Shown here: piece after piece, positions 1 to 12,500 of the stretch | Layout of the letters: the number at the start of each line of letters is the position of its first letter | Numbering within the stretch: position 1 is the first letter of the stretch | Assembly: GCA_945910005.1 (NCBI GenBank) | Contig: OX246744.1 | Span: 44,388,965-44,452,964 of the forward strand | DNA from: Isoperla grammatica | Taxonomy: Eukaryota; Arthropoda; Insecta; Plecoptera; Perlodidae | DNA: 64,000 bases | Direction of reading: 5' to 3' | Program-made: the position numbers and the translations under genes | Notes under the pieces: generated by a model | Seen by the model: only the letters and a program-made list of their open reading frames with translations | Told to the model about the DNA's origin: nothing | Database searches by the model: none

Positions 1-12
1 GGGGGAATACTC

Positions 13-268
13 CTGGGCCTGGATTCACAAAGATGCGTAACTCTAAGTTGTCCTAAGTTAGGCAAATCCTAGCTAGATAAATCAAGATAAATCATGTCTA
101 GGTATTAATACACATTCACAAATCAAATATTATTAGTTAAATTGTTCATATTTTACTATATTTTATCTTTATAACATTGCAGAACGACATATTGGTGATT
201 TATATCACTAAGATTTGCCTAAACTAGGACGTCTTAGCACTTAGGCACCTTTGTGAATCTGGGCCCAG
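13..268. mobile_element. Fold-back MITE with ~56-bp inverted termini
   Basis: The left end (CTGGGCCTGGATTCACAAAG, 13-32) is matched by the reverse complement of the right end (249-268), and the similarity continues for about 56 bp on each side with some mismatches. The interior is AT-rich and non-coding. This structure fits a non-autonomous DNA transposon. I could not fix a target-site duplication, so the superfamily is open. Confidence 0.75.
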
Positions 269-279
269 AATTCTAAATA

Positions 280-2320
280 TTGGCGGTGGAGAGTACGGCT
301 GGTAATTATAGCCTATTACCACACACATTTGCGTTTTGCAGAATGAATAATTATTAATTAGTAATACATTCACAAATTAACTGCGTAGGATATAATATAG
401 CGTGTGGCATTACTTTTGTGTAGCTCCAGGTTAGCAATGTGCTACATTGCGTTTTACATGTTTATATTGATTTTAAGCACAGAACTAAGTGGATTTATAA
501 TCAATGTAATAGTCAACAAATTGAGTACTTACTTTCGCTGCTGGTATGTTCTGAAAGGATTGTTTTTGCCACTGCGGCGTTTCCTATGCGCACTTAGATA
601 CAAGCCTGTTTTTTTCCTTACTGGTTTTCTTGCCACTTCCATCGTTACGCATAGACACACACTTCACTTCACTTCACACTTCACTCAACACTTCACAGTT
701 CACAATAATTATAATAGATTAATTTTTCACTTTTCCGTAACGCAATCGATGATACATCGCGGGCAATGTGTCACTCGCACGTTCCACGCTCGCGTGTTCC
801 CCCCACCACTCTCGAAGGCACAGTCTCTAGCTCCGCCCCGCCAGGCTTCGTTCACCGCTCGGACAGGCGGCCGCTAGGTCGAGAGACTAGCCGGTAGCCG
901 AACTCGACTAACTCGACAGAAAATACGCCAAATATGACTGCGAATAGCCGTACATCTCAAACGATTACAGGCGATGTTTTGCGTGTATCTTCACCAAACT
1001 TTATATTTGAATACACGAAGATTACATCGGCACAGTTATGCTCACCGATTTTTATTTGGAATGACATATTTTATTATAAATGACTGCATGTTTGGAGTAA
1101 TCTTATTCCAATGGGGGGTGATATATAAAAAATGTAAAACCTTATCTGACTAAAGGCAATCTTCTTCTAAATAATGCAAAAACATTCAAGTTAATAGCTC
1201 TAATCATTAAGAAGTTATGGTTCGAAACGTGGACGACTGCAAATACAGCCGGGGAGTGCGCTCTTAACAGGGTATTTTTATACATATAAACGAAAGAACA
1301 TTTAAAAATATTATGATAGAAAAAAAAATCGAAAAAGGATAGTTTTTGCTACATTTTCAGTGGATTGTCCCCTTAAAAACTACCCCTCCCTCTTGAGGGA
1401 ACTAACTAATTGGCGCTTTATTCGAATCTATATTTATGCTTACATTTGTAATCACGATTGTGAAAACCCACAAGTATATTTTGTTAATCTAGATGCATTA
1501 ACATTTTCTAAGTCATTTGTAATATTTTAACATAACTATATATATGTACATTCACAAGTATAGGTAGTAATCCACACTTCAATCTGGATTCGACATGGTT
1601 TGACACTCCATAATAGCCAGGGGGCGTGCCCCACCGCCATTTTTAAATTGAAAACCATTTGTATAAAGTTTCAGCAGTCTGTAAGGCCAGTGTCAAGTCG
1701 CCTTCTCTTAGCTCACTTTCTGCCCTTGGTATATACTTAGTGTTTTTTTATAAGTTCTGCCTTGGGGATGTCGTATTGGTTTCAATCTACGTAGAACATA
1801 GATTTATTTACCTCTGTAAGTTTATTAGGAGCTGCTGCTAGGTATTGTATTGCAGCCTTGCATTGCCTCGTTTTACGTCTGTGAACAGCATCACTTCGTA
1901 TTAATGCACCCCCTAGTGACCCTCGGCACTTGCAGTGCAGTACTGGAACACTATGATTAATAGGCTGTGGAATAAATATAAAAGGAATTTTGTTAAACAA
2001 AGGGATGGTTAATTTAATTTGTAAAAAGATTTGATGTAGTTACTAAAAAAAAAAGCACGTAAACATTAAACACAATTACTATTATTATTTTATTGTTGCA
2101 ATACATACAAACTCAGTCAAGACCGGCGTCAACATGTTGTACGGACATAAATGTCAAGTATTTCCATGTGTTTACCTTATTAAACTCTCATTCATATTAT
2201 TTCTCCAAAACCAACTGTTGATACTGTGTACGGTCGTGGCACACTACATGTGCTCAAAATTATTGCTTTTTGCATCTCGATATATTATTATTATCATCGT
2301 CTATGGCCAAGGATATGTAC
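280..2320. other. No recognisable gene; short dispersed repeat
   Basis: I find no supported coding region. A 157-residue open frame at 404-877 (+) has no recognisable domain and includes a CACTT-rich stretch. Bases 1378-1450 resemble 6592-6660 (shared CTACCCCTC...AGGGAACTA core), so this is one copy of a dispersed repeat. A GC-rich patch lies at about 770-900. Confidence 0.5.
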
Positions 2321-2327
2321 TTGGTTC

Positions 2328-3116
2328 TTACATAATCCAAGCTGTGGTCTGTCTTAATCCAAGCTGTGGTTGTTTCTTGCATAATCTAAGCTGTGGTCTG
2401 TCTTAATCCAAGCTGTGGTTGTTTCTTGCATAATCTAAGCTGTGGTCTGTCTTAATCCAAGCTGTGGTTGTTTCTTGCATAATCCAAGCTGTGGTTGTTT
2501 CTTGCATAATCTAATCTGTAGTTACTACATAAACCAAGCTGTGGTTGTTTCTTGCATAATCCAAGCTGTGGTTGTTTCTTACATAATCCAAGCTGTGGTT
2601 GTTTCTTACATAATCCAAGCTTCGGTTGTTTCTTACATAATCCAAGCTGTGGTTGTTTCTTGCATAATCCAAGCTGTGGTTGTTTCTTACATAATCCAAG
2701 CTGTGGTTGTTTCTTACTTAATCCAAGCAGTGGTTGTTTCTTGCATAATCTAAGCTGTAGTTACTACATAAACCAAGCTGTGGTTGTTTCTTGCATAATC
2801 CAAGCTGTGGTTGTTTCTTACATAATCCAAGCTGTGGTTGTTTCTTACATAATCCAAGCTGCGGTTGTTTCTTACATAATTCAAGCTGTGGTTGCTTCTT
2901 ACACAATCCAAGCTGCGGTTGTTTCCTACATAATCCAAGCTGCGGTTGTTTCTTACATAATTCAAGCTGTGCGTTTTTTTGTTTTTTTTTTACATAATTT
3001 TAGCTGAAATTCTTTCATGCATAATCTAAGCTTTGGTTGTTATAATTCAAGCTGTGTTTTTTTTTTTTTACATAATTCAAGCTGAAATTCTTTCTTACAT
3101 AATCCAAGCTGTAGTT
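2328..3116. repeat. 27-bp minisatellite, ~28 copies
   Basis: The unit is a 27-bp word containing CATAATCCAAGCTGTGGTTG. It is repeated head to tail with variants, including TACATAAACCAAGCTG units and T-rich spacers near 2980-3070. Because 27 is a multiple of three, long open frames appear on both strands. These look like by-products of the repeat rather than genes. Confidence 0.9.
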
Positions 3117-3237
3117 AGGCATCCAAGAGAAACCTTGGAACTTTGTAGAGGTGTTCTTAGAATTGTGTACGTGTTTGTTAATCCAATACATCTTTGTATG
3201 TGAACCCTTTTATTTGATAGCAGCATTCTGTCACTGA

Positions 3238-4290
3238 TTACAGCTTCTGCCGATAACTGTGATACACCTGACAGGAACGTTGGGGATAAACCAGCAGCTG
3301 TCCTCCTCTCAGGCGCTGTTCTATTGCACCCTCGTAAACAGCCATATCCACACGGCGCTTCGATACAAACGTGTCTTTCGGACATCGTCGCCATATAACC
3401 ATATGTAGCGATTCATTGGCATTTTGCGTTCTACCCTTCAAGCAGCGTTCGAGAAGACTTATCAGACGCTAGACGCTGATAGATTGGCATTATTCTTGCA
3501 ACAACATGTGTTGACAGCGGCGTATTTATAATGTCGACATGTTTTCCGGGACTCGTTCCCTTGGCCACAGCTCTGTTGTAGAAGCACCTGAAGTTTCTGA
3601 CTGAGGACACTTTTGGTGCCGAGGCTTTAGGTCTGTGGACATGCAGTGATGAAGAGTGCCATACACTGCCTTCTTCATGGTTTCAACATTGGAATTATTG
3701 GAAGCAATTGCATTAGTGTAGTATCGCGTGAGTTTCATTATTATTGGAACGCTTAGACTGCCAAACTTCTTGCCTCCCAATGTTTCGCCTTTGCTCTTCC
3801 ATTCCTGAACGCACTTGCGAAGCGCTGTTCCTAGCCTTTTAGCAACATGATTTATACATTCTTCTCTGACAATTGATACATCAGGGCCATACACTTTGTG
3901 CGTCTCAAGATGTGTAAAGGTTTTGGCATCGCCATCTGAGAGAAGCGTCGTGTAACGGAACAAATATTGTTCTGATGACGCCGTGACCTCTATTGCCGGA
4001 GAAGTATCTTCGTAATTACAGAGGCAGTCAATATGGTTTTCCCTCCGAAGAGCGAACTCTGGGGACTTTTTTCCAAATTTATATTTTGCATTATCGCACA
4101 AGCCCGACAAAACTTCGATAATACAACAAAACCAATAGCATAGCCCGTGAGAAGGTCAATTACACAGCCTATCCCATACATTGAAGTGAAACCTCGCTTG
4201 TGCTATGTCCCATCGTAACCAACGGCAATGTTAATTTCTTGCCCGTCTTTGATGGATGGGTCAAGTTATAGCCCGCCCATACCTCTCATC
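3238..4290 (-). pseudogene. Mutator-like transposase relic (PF20700 type)
   Basis: Read on the minus strand, three frames add up to one transposase. From 4290 to 4110 there is INIAVGYDGT, a stop, then HKRGFTSMYGIG, matching the family's DGTWxKRGH block with the Trp codon changed to TAG. Next comes the frame at 3526-4110 with LSDGDAKTF, EECINHV and a Cys-bearing tail. The frame at 3238-3480 gives GRTQNANESLH followed by IWRRCPK, the family's C-terminal signature. Two frame changes plus the stop make it inactive. The family is a DDE-type cut-and-paste transposase. I saw no terminal inverted repeats (TIRs). Confidence 0.8.
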
Positions 4291-4373
4291 GCACTTTGTT
4301 CAAGAAGCTATCGGAACTGATTTGACCAGATAAATGAATTTGTTTTATATGTGCGTTTAAGCTTGTATGTGAA

Positions 4374-5240
4374 ATGTGTGTCGTGTTCGTCGTCATAGAG
4401 AACATCTCTATATTAGAGGGACCTTTCCCGATGCTGCAGAACGCCTGCGTTTACATCAAACCCCTGTTGGCCAGATGTTCCCTGTACCTTGTCGGAAGTA
4501 TAGACGCTGGAATTTTCTGCGCCACAGTTATTACACATCAAAACTATTTTGTGTGCGTATCTAGTTGTTTATTAAATTTATATTTATTTTATTTATTTAT
4601 ATTTAAAATTAATTATTCATACCAGGTCAAACACATTATAGTCGAATAGCAATTCACAAAGATAGAGCACCAGTACACACAAGCAAGTTGATAAAAAAAT
4701 GTTTAAAATTTGTTTAAAAAGTACTATCGTAAAATTCGGACATTGAATAAAAAACCTTTCATAGTTAAAAGAAAAAAAAAAACTTTTCATAGTTTGGCGC
4801 TGAGGCTTTAGCGGGAGCGTACTCACGTTGAGTGGAATCTTTGATTCCCTCTATGCGAACAGACCGTTTTGGAGGTGCTTCGTTTCCAGCGACTGGGTCT
4901 TGTTCATTCATTATTGTGGCTGGAGCTACGGTTACTACTGGCTCATCATTGTACTGTGTGGAATTATCTATGCCTACATAGTGTAAATGAACAGTAGGCG
5001 TAGGCTTAGGCCTACTCACTGAACTACACCGATTTGGATTGATTAGATCTCTACCAAACATACCAAGACCACTAGAGATAGGCTTATGCACGTAGTTTGA
5101 AGGACCAGCTACAGTAGGCTTGTCAATCTCACACTCACCTGAAGATGCCCGGTAAGGTGGTGATGACCTAAAGTAGATTATGTTCGCCTAGCTCAGTCGG
5201 TTTCACACAATTACGGTAAATAACATTAACATACATTTGA
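4374..5240. other. No recognised gene; small open frames
   Basis: A minus-strand open frame at 4765-5091 (about 108 residues) has ordinary composition but no domain I recognise, and it runs into a poly-Phe tail from an A/T homopolymer. A plus-strand frame at 4376-4564 has scattered Cys and His residues without a known zinc-finger spacing. Either could be an exon, but I cannot support a function. Confidence 0.3.
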
Positions 5241-5466
5241 TAGGATGCACAGGATATCAGAAATTAATCAATCAAATTGTTTCCATGGACTGTATAAGCA
5301 TATAATGAAACACAGCAACAACAACAACTACCTACTTGGGCCCAAAGTGATTTATAATGCTCAATCCCCTTATCAACTACTACTTCAACCAAGTTGCCAA
5401 AATGTTAATATTAGTTTTTTATCTTAATAACGTTACATGTTCGTAATATTCCTCGGGTTCCGGGTT

Positions 5467-5494
5467 ATTCACGGATTGTCTACAATCCGTGAAT
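5467..5494. repeat. Perfect 13-bp hairpin
   Basis: ATTCACGGATTGT and its exact reverse complement are separated by two bases (CT). No run of T follows, so I do not call it a terminator. Confidence 0.7.
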
Positions 5495-5589
5495 GATGGT
5501 GATTGCGGAAAGATGATTGTTAATTGAATGTTACTGATTGATTAGTGATGATTGTTTTTAACACATTGAAGTGTTATGATTACGTTGAC

Positions 5590-5757
5590 GCTGACATTTC
5601 ACACACTTGACTTAAAACAACAACTAAACATTTTACGATGATGCGGATGCTGACATTTCACACACTTGACTTAAAACAATTTAAACATTTGATGATGATG
5701 CGGATGCTGACATTTCATACACTTGACTTAAAACAACAACTTAACCATTTTACACTA
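5590..5757. repeat. ~60-bp tandem repeat, 3 copies
   Basis: Three direct copies carry the shared words GATGCTGACATTTCA and ACACTTGACTTAAAACAA, separated by short TGATGATGCG stretches. Copy length varies because of small indels. Non-coding. Confidence 0.85.
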
Positions 5758-6099
5758 TATGATTAGCCACTCGAGGCAATGTGGTCGTAATATAAGCACA
5801 TCTACGCAACCGACCGCATTTCCATTTTAGTTGGCAGGAGGTTGCCTCCGTACGTTCGACTGCCTCGCAAACCTACCCGTTACTTGGTTTTGTATTCCCA
5901 AGGTTTTCTCAACACCCCCACTCCTCCTTGAGGCTGGTTCAGGATTTGATGCGTCCCAACCATATGCTCGACTGTCTTGGTTTCGGTTCCCCCTCTCCAT
6001 TTATTTATTAATTTCTGAACATTTTTCTAACCCTTCCTAGCTTCCAGAACAAACCTAACTTCGTAGCGCGGTTGCAAGATGCACCACATAGGCCAGGCC

Positions 6100-6330
6100 C
6101 TTTCCCCCCCACTGTCCCATTGAATATTTCTCCTCCTACTTGGCCCTGCCCTCCCTTGCTGGACTCCCGTATGACGACTCACGCGACGTACAATGGATCT
6201 GATTCGGATGTAGCTTTATTCTTCATTATCATCTTTCTCATCTTCATTATCACCCGCTCATCGTCTCGATTAGCCATCGTTGCATAAATATGAGACGTTA
6301 AGCCCCATTAATCAATCAATCATTAATCCC
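6100..6330 (+). mobile_element. 5'-truncated RTE-derived SINE, copy 1
   Basis: Shares with 23607-23985, 35853-35969 and 54307-54676 a 3' segment that ends GAGACGTTAAGCCCCATT followed by AATC repeats. Such a short tandem tail is typical of RTE-clade LINEs and the SINEs they mobilise. This copy lacks the 5' head seen in the full-length copy at 23.6 kb. The left boundary is approximate. Confidence 0.75.
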
Positions 6331-6872
6331 GATGATATTTTGTCCCTGTGTTAAATGCTTTGCCAAAATTGTATTCTAAAATCCAGATTACTCCCTTATT
6401 AATGAGATTCGGTTCACCCAATGCTGATAATTTAAGTGGCCATGTCCTCTGGCGATTGGTTAACTTTTGATTGCCGAAGAACTTCGTTAATTACTTGTAA
6501 TTAGTTTAAATACTTATTGTTCAACAACACGCACGGCCCCTACTTGCTACGATCACGCACACCCGCCACCTCTCACCGCCTCCTTAACCTAACTACCCCT
6601 CTTCAGGGAACTAGCTATTTGGTGCTCTATTTAAAATCTATAAATTTACGTTTACACCTTACAGTATCCTGATTGGGCCACCTATTAATTTATTGCCACT
6701 GACAATGAAGAGAGTTTATCCACGTAATATAGATTGAAGAAACCGTTGTTTCAGAGATGCTGAAATATAATGTTTAGGCCCTAGGTTAGGGCCAAGGGCT
6801 TCTCTCCACACATGATGCCTGGCTCTGCTAGAATTTGAGGTTAAGGTAAATATGATGTTATCATTTACTTAC

Positions 6873-7353
6873 CAAGACTAGAGATTCGTCCTCTTCAGGG
6901 TCACTCCCACTTTCACTAATATCCTCTGACACATAATCCTCATCCTCATCACTCCCCTGTCTACAAAAAGACTGCCGTGCTTGCTGACAGCGCGCTTTTG
7001 TGGAGTTGGAACATTATGGTTTTGGAAATCCTGCCAATTATTGGAGATGGAACAAACAAATCGTACAGTATAGCCGACCTGACATAATGTTTTGTCAAAA
7101 AGTCCCTAGAAATAGGTACATAAGAAGGAGATAAAACATTTTGGACCAAGAAGAACTGCATGGAACCATGTATTTCACGGGTTACGATCGGACTCGGAAA
7201 CAATTTTGCTTTAAGGTCAGGATAATTAGAACGTAGAAAGTTAAGGAAAGCACTTTTCATTTTTCTAGCATTAAGAAATGCCATCTTGGTCTCGGTTACA
7301 AAGAGGTTTAGTTCTTTCAAGGTCTTCATGAAGATATCGCCAGCCAGGTTCAC
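6873..7353 (-). CDS. Hypothetical acidic-tail exon pair
   Basis: A 130-codon open frame occupies 6961-7353. Just past its stop the minus strand has a TTTTTGTAG acceptor at 6961-6963. An 88-bp segment follows (6873-6960), rich in Asp, Glu and Ser (GSDEDEDYVSED...), and ends at a clean GTAAGT donor. The acidic segment looks like a real internal exon because of its splice sites and codon use. Whether the 130-codon frame belongs to the same gene is unclear. No domain recognised. Confidence 0.35.
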
Positions 7354-7359
7354 TTTAAC

Positions 7360-8035
7360 CGGGCTGAGAATCTCTGCACGTTATCTGCACTTTTCCCCAC
7401 ACAAAATCGATCCACGTCAAGGGTGTGTACGTAAACTTATGAAATGAATTATGTAATGGAGGGCGGTGTGTCACTATTACTCTATGTACTCAAGTGTGTT
7501 GACATATCCTAATAAAAAGTATAATAAGTTGAGGTAATGTGCAATGAAAATAATTAAAGTTTTGTAGTCTTTTCCTGCTTTGTAAATCAGTTTTTATAAC
7601 TGAATAGGACAGGCATTAAATAAATAGAGGCTTTCGCTTCCAATGAGGACGGGATTAGATTGAAAAGTGAGGTTATGGGAACAGTAAATCTAGTTTGTGA
7701 AGTAGGCCTAGACTAGCTTAAACAATGGTTTGGATCAAAGATAATAACATTATAACTACGTTATTGGTTTGGATGTTGTTTTAAACAAAATAAGTGGTTC
7801 TTTTCTGGACGGCTTTCGCTGCGTGGACGTCCGAGAAGGTATTAAATTGAAAAGTGAGGTTATGGAAACGGCAAGTCAACTAGGCCTAGGCCTAGGCCTA
7901 GCTACCAACTTTATGTTTTTTTTTTTAAATACAAATTTCTACAATTTCCAAGAATGTAAGGCGCATGCTAAGAATTGTACGTTATTACGTTTTAAAAAAA
8001 TTCAAATATACCGTTTTTTGGCTACTGCTAGGCCT
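7360..8035. other. No recognisable gene
   Basis: AT-rich sequence with a short duplicated segment (TTGAAAAGTGAGGTTATG near 7660 and again near 7847) and a run of overlapping GGCCTA words at 7880-7900. No open frame is convincing. Confidence 0.5.
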
Positions 8036-8044
8036 AGCCTATGC

Positions 8045-8436
8045 CTAAAGGCGCGTCTACACAAAATGATTAATGTGTAAGTCGTAAGGTAGTAGTAGTA
8101 GTAGTAGCTCTCTCTTCTGCGGCTGGGCCTTATAGCCCGGTGGCAGAGGCAACCCTCCCCCCAAGATTTAATAGGTGTATGGTTTAATGTTTAAATCGTA
8201 ACGTTGTCCCCGCCCCTATATATTTCTTTGAAAGATCTGCGACTACGTAACGAACGTTGATTGGATGGTCGTAAGCCTTACGACAGTAGTTCGATCTTTT
8301 TCAACTACTCTTTAAACACTAATCATTAAACATTACACCTTACGACACTGTGTGAACGCTAACACGTAACTCATATGCCTGAACTTGCTTAAACCATAAA
8401 CCTTAAACATTAATCATTTTGTGTAAACGCGACTTA
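8045..8436. mobile_element. Non-autonomous DNA transposon with 9-bp TSD
   Basis: The ends are inverted copies sharing TACACAAAATGATTAATG after a GGCGCGT/GTCGCGT block. The element is flanked by the direct repeat AGCCTATGC (8036-8044 and 8437-8445). A TSD of 8-9 bp fits the hAT, Mutator or P groups, and the termini do not let me choose. The interior (392 bp) has no transposase. Confidence 0.75.
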
Positions 8437-9089
8437 AGCCTATGCACGGATTTGTAGGTTAAAGATGACGAACTTATTGTTTTTTCATGTTTTTTTAATT
8501 TAATTCATTTGAAGAAAGGATAATTTATTTGTATTTACTTTATTTATTACCGGTACACTCCAAATAAATAATTTTACCCTTTTTCAAAATGCATAAATAA
8601 GAAAACATCAAAAACCATAAAGTTGGTAACTTTAAGAAATAGACCTACTGCAAGGGTTGGCCTTGTTTTCGAACTGTTTGAAAATTACTAAAAGTAGGCC
8701 TACTGAAAATGGGATCTTGTAACTGAGTGAATAGTTTTATTGTTGCAAACTTCCACAACAACCTATTCTATTTTCAAGGAAACAGTAGGTCTATAACTTG
8801 AGATACCTTTGATCGCATGGATCGCATCGCACACATGGGTTCGGCAAACCTAATGATCCGGCGCTTAATAGGGATACGTTACGATATCAAAATCCATCGA
8901 TATCGTACAAAAAATAGCCTCATATAATATAGTTTTTGATATTTTTCCGCCCATGTTTATTGAATTTTCAAATATAGTTTTTGCGACAGTTTCCCCTAAC
9001 ATGTGTGTCTTCCCACTCCCACATTCATTGAATGACACGTGGTGCACAGCTGTAGATCTATGACTAAGGTCGTATGCATAGTCCAGACT

Positions 9090-9215
9090 CAAACCCTCCT
9101 CAACTCGGACTCTCCTCAGCCTCACCTAGCCACCAATCACAGAGCCATCCACATAGCAATGCCGTTCCTGATTGGTGGTTGGGCGAGGCTGAGGAGAGGC
9201 TGAGATGAGGAAGGC
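9090..9215. repeat. Fold-back inverted repeat, ~46-bp arms
   Basis: The left arm (CTCCTCAGCCTCACCTAGCC, then ACCAATCA) pairs with the right arm (TGATTGGTGG, then GGCTGAGGAG) across a ~35-bp loop, with more pairing outward. It is probably a MITE remnant; no TSD assigned. Confidence 0.65.
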
Positions 9216-9705
9216 AGTTCTGTGTATTAGCTGAACCGACCACACACTACGGAGAATCTCAATTAAGTGTGAAAATGTTTTAAATTTTAATACTTTTCAT
9301 GAAATCTCACAAAGCAGAATAAAAATACCAATATCGAAAATAATTTAGTATATCAATATGAATAATCAACTTTATGTCGTGACTGTGTAGCCTACTGTTA
9401 TTCATTTTTCACAATTACAGCCAGAGTAAGTGTCAGCGAAGCGAGCGTCTTCATTAGACTTCTATGGCACTCATTCCTTGTTTTTTTTTTTTTATATATA
9501 TATGCCTGTCAATAGCAGTCGAACGGAAAGTCCGATCAAGTTAAAATTTGGACCATCCACATTCTTTGATGTAGATTGAAGGTGTGTAGTTTTGTGGTAA
9601 AATCGTTTGAAAAGTTACACCATAGTTACTGAAAAATATTTTTCTGAAATAAAAATGACAAATCCTATAGGCCTACTTACTTTGTAGGTCAAACAGGATA
9701 CTAAT

Positions 9706-9752
<47 letters not shown>
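9706..9752. repeat. (CTAA)n microsatellite
   Basis: About eleven consecutive CTAA units. The flanking 9.2-10.2 kb is AT-rich and I see no gene there. Confidence 0.95.
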
Positions 9753-10221
9753 AGCCTTATTTCTATAAAGATTTTTCCGAACAGGAATACTTCACAATCT
9801 GCGGTTGTTAAAAAGAAGTGTAACACATTTCAATTTGAACGAGAATTCATTTATTTTAAACATTGTAGGCTAAAGCTTACAATTAAAATTACAACAGTTA
9901 ATAGTCAGGTAACCATAGAAGCAATGTCTGTACAACAATGCATGTGCCATGTTCAATATAAAACAACATAAAACAATAATAGGCTACACTTAAATCAAAT
10001 ATCATATTCATCATTCATCATGTATAATAATATGTATCACTATATACAACAACAAAAAATATATCAGTACATAAGCATAGCACAAGACAAAATACAATTA
10101 GCAACATTTTTTAAAGTGAATAATCTGTTACAATAATTTGTTTAAACTCTAACACAACACAGCTTTCGGACAGGACGTTCACCTGGCAACACAGTGGCTG
10201 ATATCGTTAATAATAATAATT

Positions 10222-11220
10222 ATGTATGCAGATGATGTAATTACTCTATTACTACCTGAACGTATTATATCACCATTAGAAAAAACTGCTTTTGTTACAG
10301 TGAATGAAATTATGCAATGGTTGCAGTGTCTGGCTTTGTTTATTAATGAACAAAAAAACAAAATTCATGACTTTCAACAACAGTAATAAATTGACTGAAG
10401 AGATGAATTTGATTTTAGGAAGTGAGGGTAGTACTAACTTGGAACAGGTTGCCAGATTTAAATTGCTAGGTGACAGGTGTGCATGTAGATGATGAGCTAT
10501 CATGGAATATACATGTAGACAAAATTACAAAACAACTAAGTTCTGACGAATACATAATAAAAGTTCAAACATTACGTTAGTATTGATTTCGTGAAATCAG
10601 TGTATTATGCACTTTTTTATTCACTTATGAGTTCCGCTGCACTGGTATGGGGCAACTCAAGTAACACAAACACAAATAGAATATTTAGACTACAAAAAAG
10701 AGCCACCCGAATAATAGTTGGTATCAATCCCCTAGAATCATGTAAAGAACATTTTAAAACCCGTAGAATCCTTACGTTTCCAAGCTTATATATATATATA
10801 CAAAGTCATTATTTATATAAAAACTAACCAAAGTATAAAAGCAAATTTGACAGTTCATAGTATACAGTAATACTAGGAGTAGGGATGATGCCCATATAAC
10901 TGGGCACACACACAATATATGTGGAAGGATAGCAAAAAAGTTTCACGCTACACTACATTATTCACTAAATAATAGGGTAGTAGGGCTACCATCTCATAAT
11001 CGATCATGAAGTAATCATTACACATTTTACAAGGGCAGGCATAACCGAAAAAACTGTAGGCAAACAGAACTCCATCCCTCACAGCGCACTACCAGTCATA
11101 AGGTCTCCCATACTAAATGTGCTTTAAATGTACAGCCCCATCTGATGGAAAATGAATACAAAAAGAAATTGACTGTTGGCTATAAATTAAAATTGAATCT
11201 ATTAGGCCTACTATGAAATA
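10222..11220 (+). pseudogene. 5'-truncated LINE reverse transcriptase relic
   Basis: The sequence opens with MYADDVITLLLP, the RT catalytic YADD box. It continues in shifted frames through FMTFN, then VHVDDELSWN, then a frame at 10591-10827 containing ALVWGNSS and LQKRATRIIVG. The latter is the conserved C-terminal region of jockey/CR1-type LINE polymerases. A last segment near 10920-10990 has MWKDSKK and VVGLPSHN. Several frameshifts and the missing 5' part (no endonuclease, no GVPQGS box) show a dead copy. Similar in type to the LINEs at 31-33 and 42-44 kb. Confidence 0.8.
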
Positions 11221-12174
11221 ATGCTAATTTAGATTTGATTATCGATCAATGTTAAAAAAAAGCAGTATTAACTAAGCGCTCTTTAACGTGCGATTTTTAT
11301 TGTATGTGGACGCAATTTTTATTACAGATGTTATCAATATGTTGCTACTGCAATAGTGTCACCTGCAGGAATTATTTTTTAACGAATGAATACCAAGCGT
11401 GGTGCGTGGAGCCGACGATATAGTGCATTACTAATAACACAACATATGACACTATGTCTGCACGTTTCGACTACAGCCTTCTGGATGGGTTACCTAATTG
11501 ACGACGCTCAAGGTCAATTGATGAGAGTCAATACAAAAGTTTCCCTTCCAAGCGGGAGTACTTCTCTTTCGACTCAGATCTCGACTCAGAGGGGCTCAGC
11601 GATGCCGATTAAACCCATCCAGCAGGATGTCATTCCAACGATTTTATGGAAACACATGTCAGCTTGTGATGGTATAGTCATGGACTTATAATAGTAACTT
11701 CGTTACTGGACCTGAGTCAGCTAACAAATCAATGTACCAATTAAATAGCCACGGAAGAAGGCGGTGGGCAGCCATTTTAACCCTTAAGTTTCGGATTTTG
11801 ACATTGTTCACATTGTTGTTGTGACTGTTGATGTGTAATTGCTTAGCGATAGGGGCTAAAATGTCCGAGAATGTCAAAAACCGGAAATGGGAATCGCAGA
11901 CGCGTATTCCAACCATGTTGCACATCCAGATAGTTGTAAGTCCATGGTATAGTATCTTTTCCTATGAACTTCTTTGGCATATCTTTGGTTGTTAAACAAA
12001 TGAAATAATAATTGCTTCCAATAAAACTGTGAAACTTCGACCAAAGATTACTGAGTGGAGAAGATAGTTCATCCATATGGGAATTCGTCTGCGCGTGTCT
12101 GAGCGAAATTTTTTAAGTCCTACGTGTAGTTCGAATTCACACCGCAAGAGTCGCTCTTCCAAAAGTTTTAAACT

Positions 12175-12294
12175 CAAGGTCCACTGAATCCCCTGCCACG
12201 TACTAGCGATCTAGTAGACCTTGTTTAACGGTAACGAAGTCAAACGCAAGGTCTACTAGATCGCTAGTAGCCGCCAGGGGATTTAGTGACCTTG
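12175..12294. mobile_element. Short fold-back element, ~50-bp arms
   Basis: The arms CAAGGTCNACTGAATCCCC... and their inverse meet around a short loop (about 12229-12240). They include an inner CTAGCGATCTAG/CTAGATCGCTAG match. Nearly the whole element pairs with itself. Superfamily unknown. Confidence 0.75.
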
Positions 12295-12353
12295 GTCAAA
12301 CGTGCAGGGCTAGCGCTCCTTGCGGTCAGAATTCGAGCTAGTGGTGAGACTTA

Positions 12354-12500
12354 GGTTGGAATTCATAGTCGGCCCCTACACCTAGGGGCGCCCATTGTTA
12401 CCAAGGTAACAGTTGTTTCCATGTTATTTCCCATAAACAAAACAAATCCATAGCAACAATGGGTGCCCCTAGGTGTAGGGGCCGACTATGAATTCCAACC
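12354..12500. mobile_element. PIF/Harbinger-like MITE with TTA TSD
   Basis: Termini GGTTGGAATTCATAGTCGGC (12354 onward) are repeated inverted at 12500 for about 43 bp with a single mismatch. Both sides carry TTA (12351-12353, 12501-12503), the TSD expected of PIF/Harbinger. The central ~50 bp is unique. A Tc1/mariner reading (TA target) is possible but explains the third base less well. Confidence 0.8.

Noticed and set aside
404..877. 157-residue plus-strand frame with hydrophobic N-terminus
   Set aside because: No recognisable domain, contains a simple CACTT repeat, and composition does not separate it from chance.
2442..3007. Long open frames in the 27-bp repeat (both strands)
   Set aside because: The repeat period is a multiple of three, so open frames arise on both strands without selection; no start context, domain or splice signal.
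5467..5494. Rho-independent terminator
   Set aside because: Eukaryotic context and no T run after the hairpin.
8865..9125. GSGKT P-loop-like string in a minus frame
   Set aside because: Only the five-residue motif is present; no Walker B, no neighbouring helicase or ATPase sequence.
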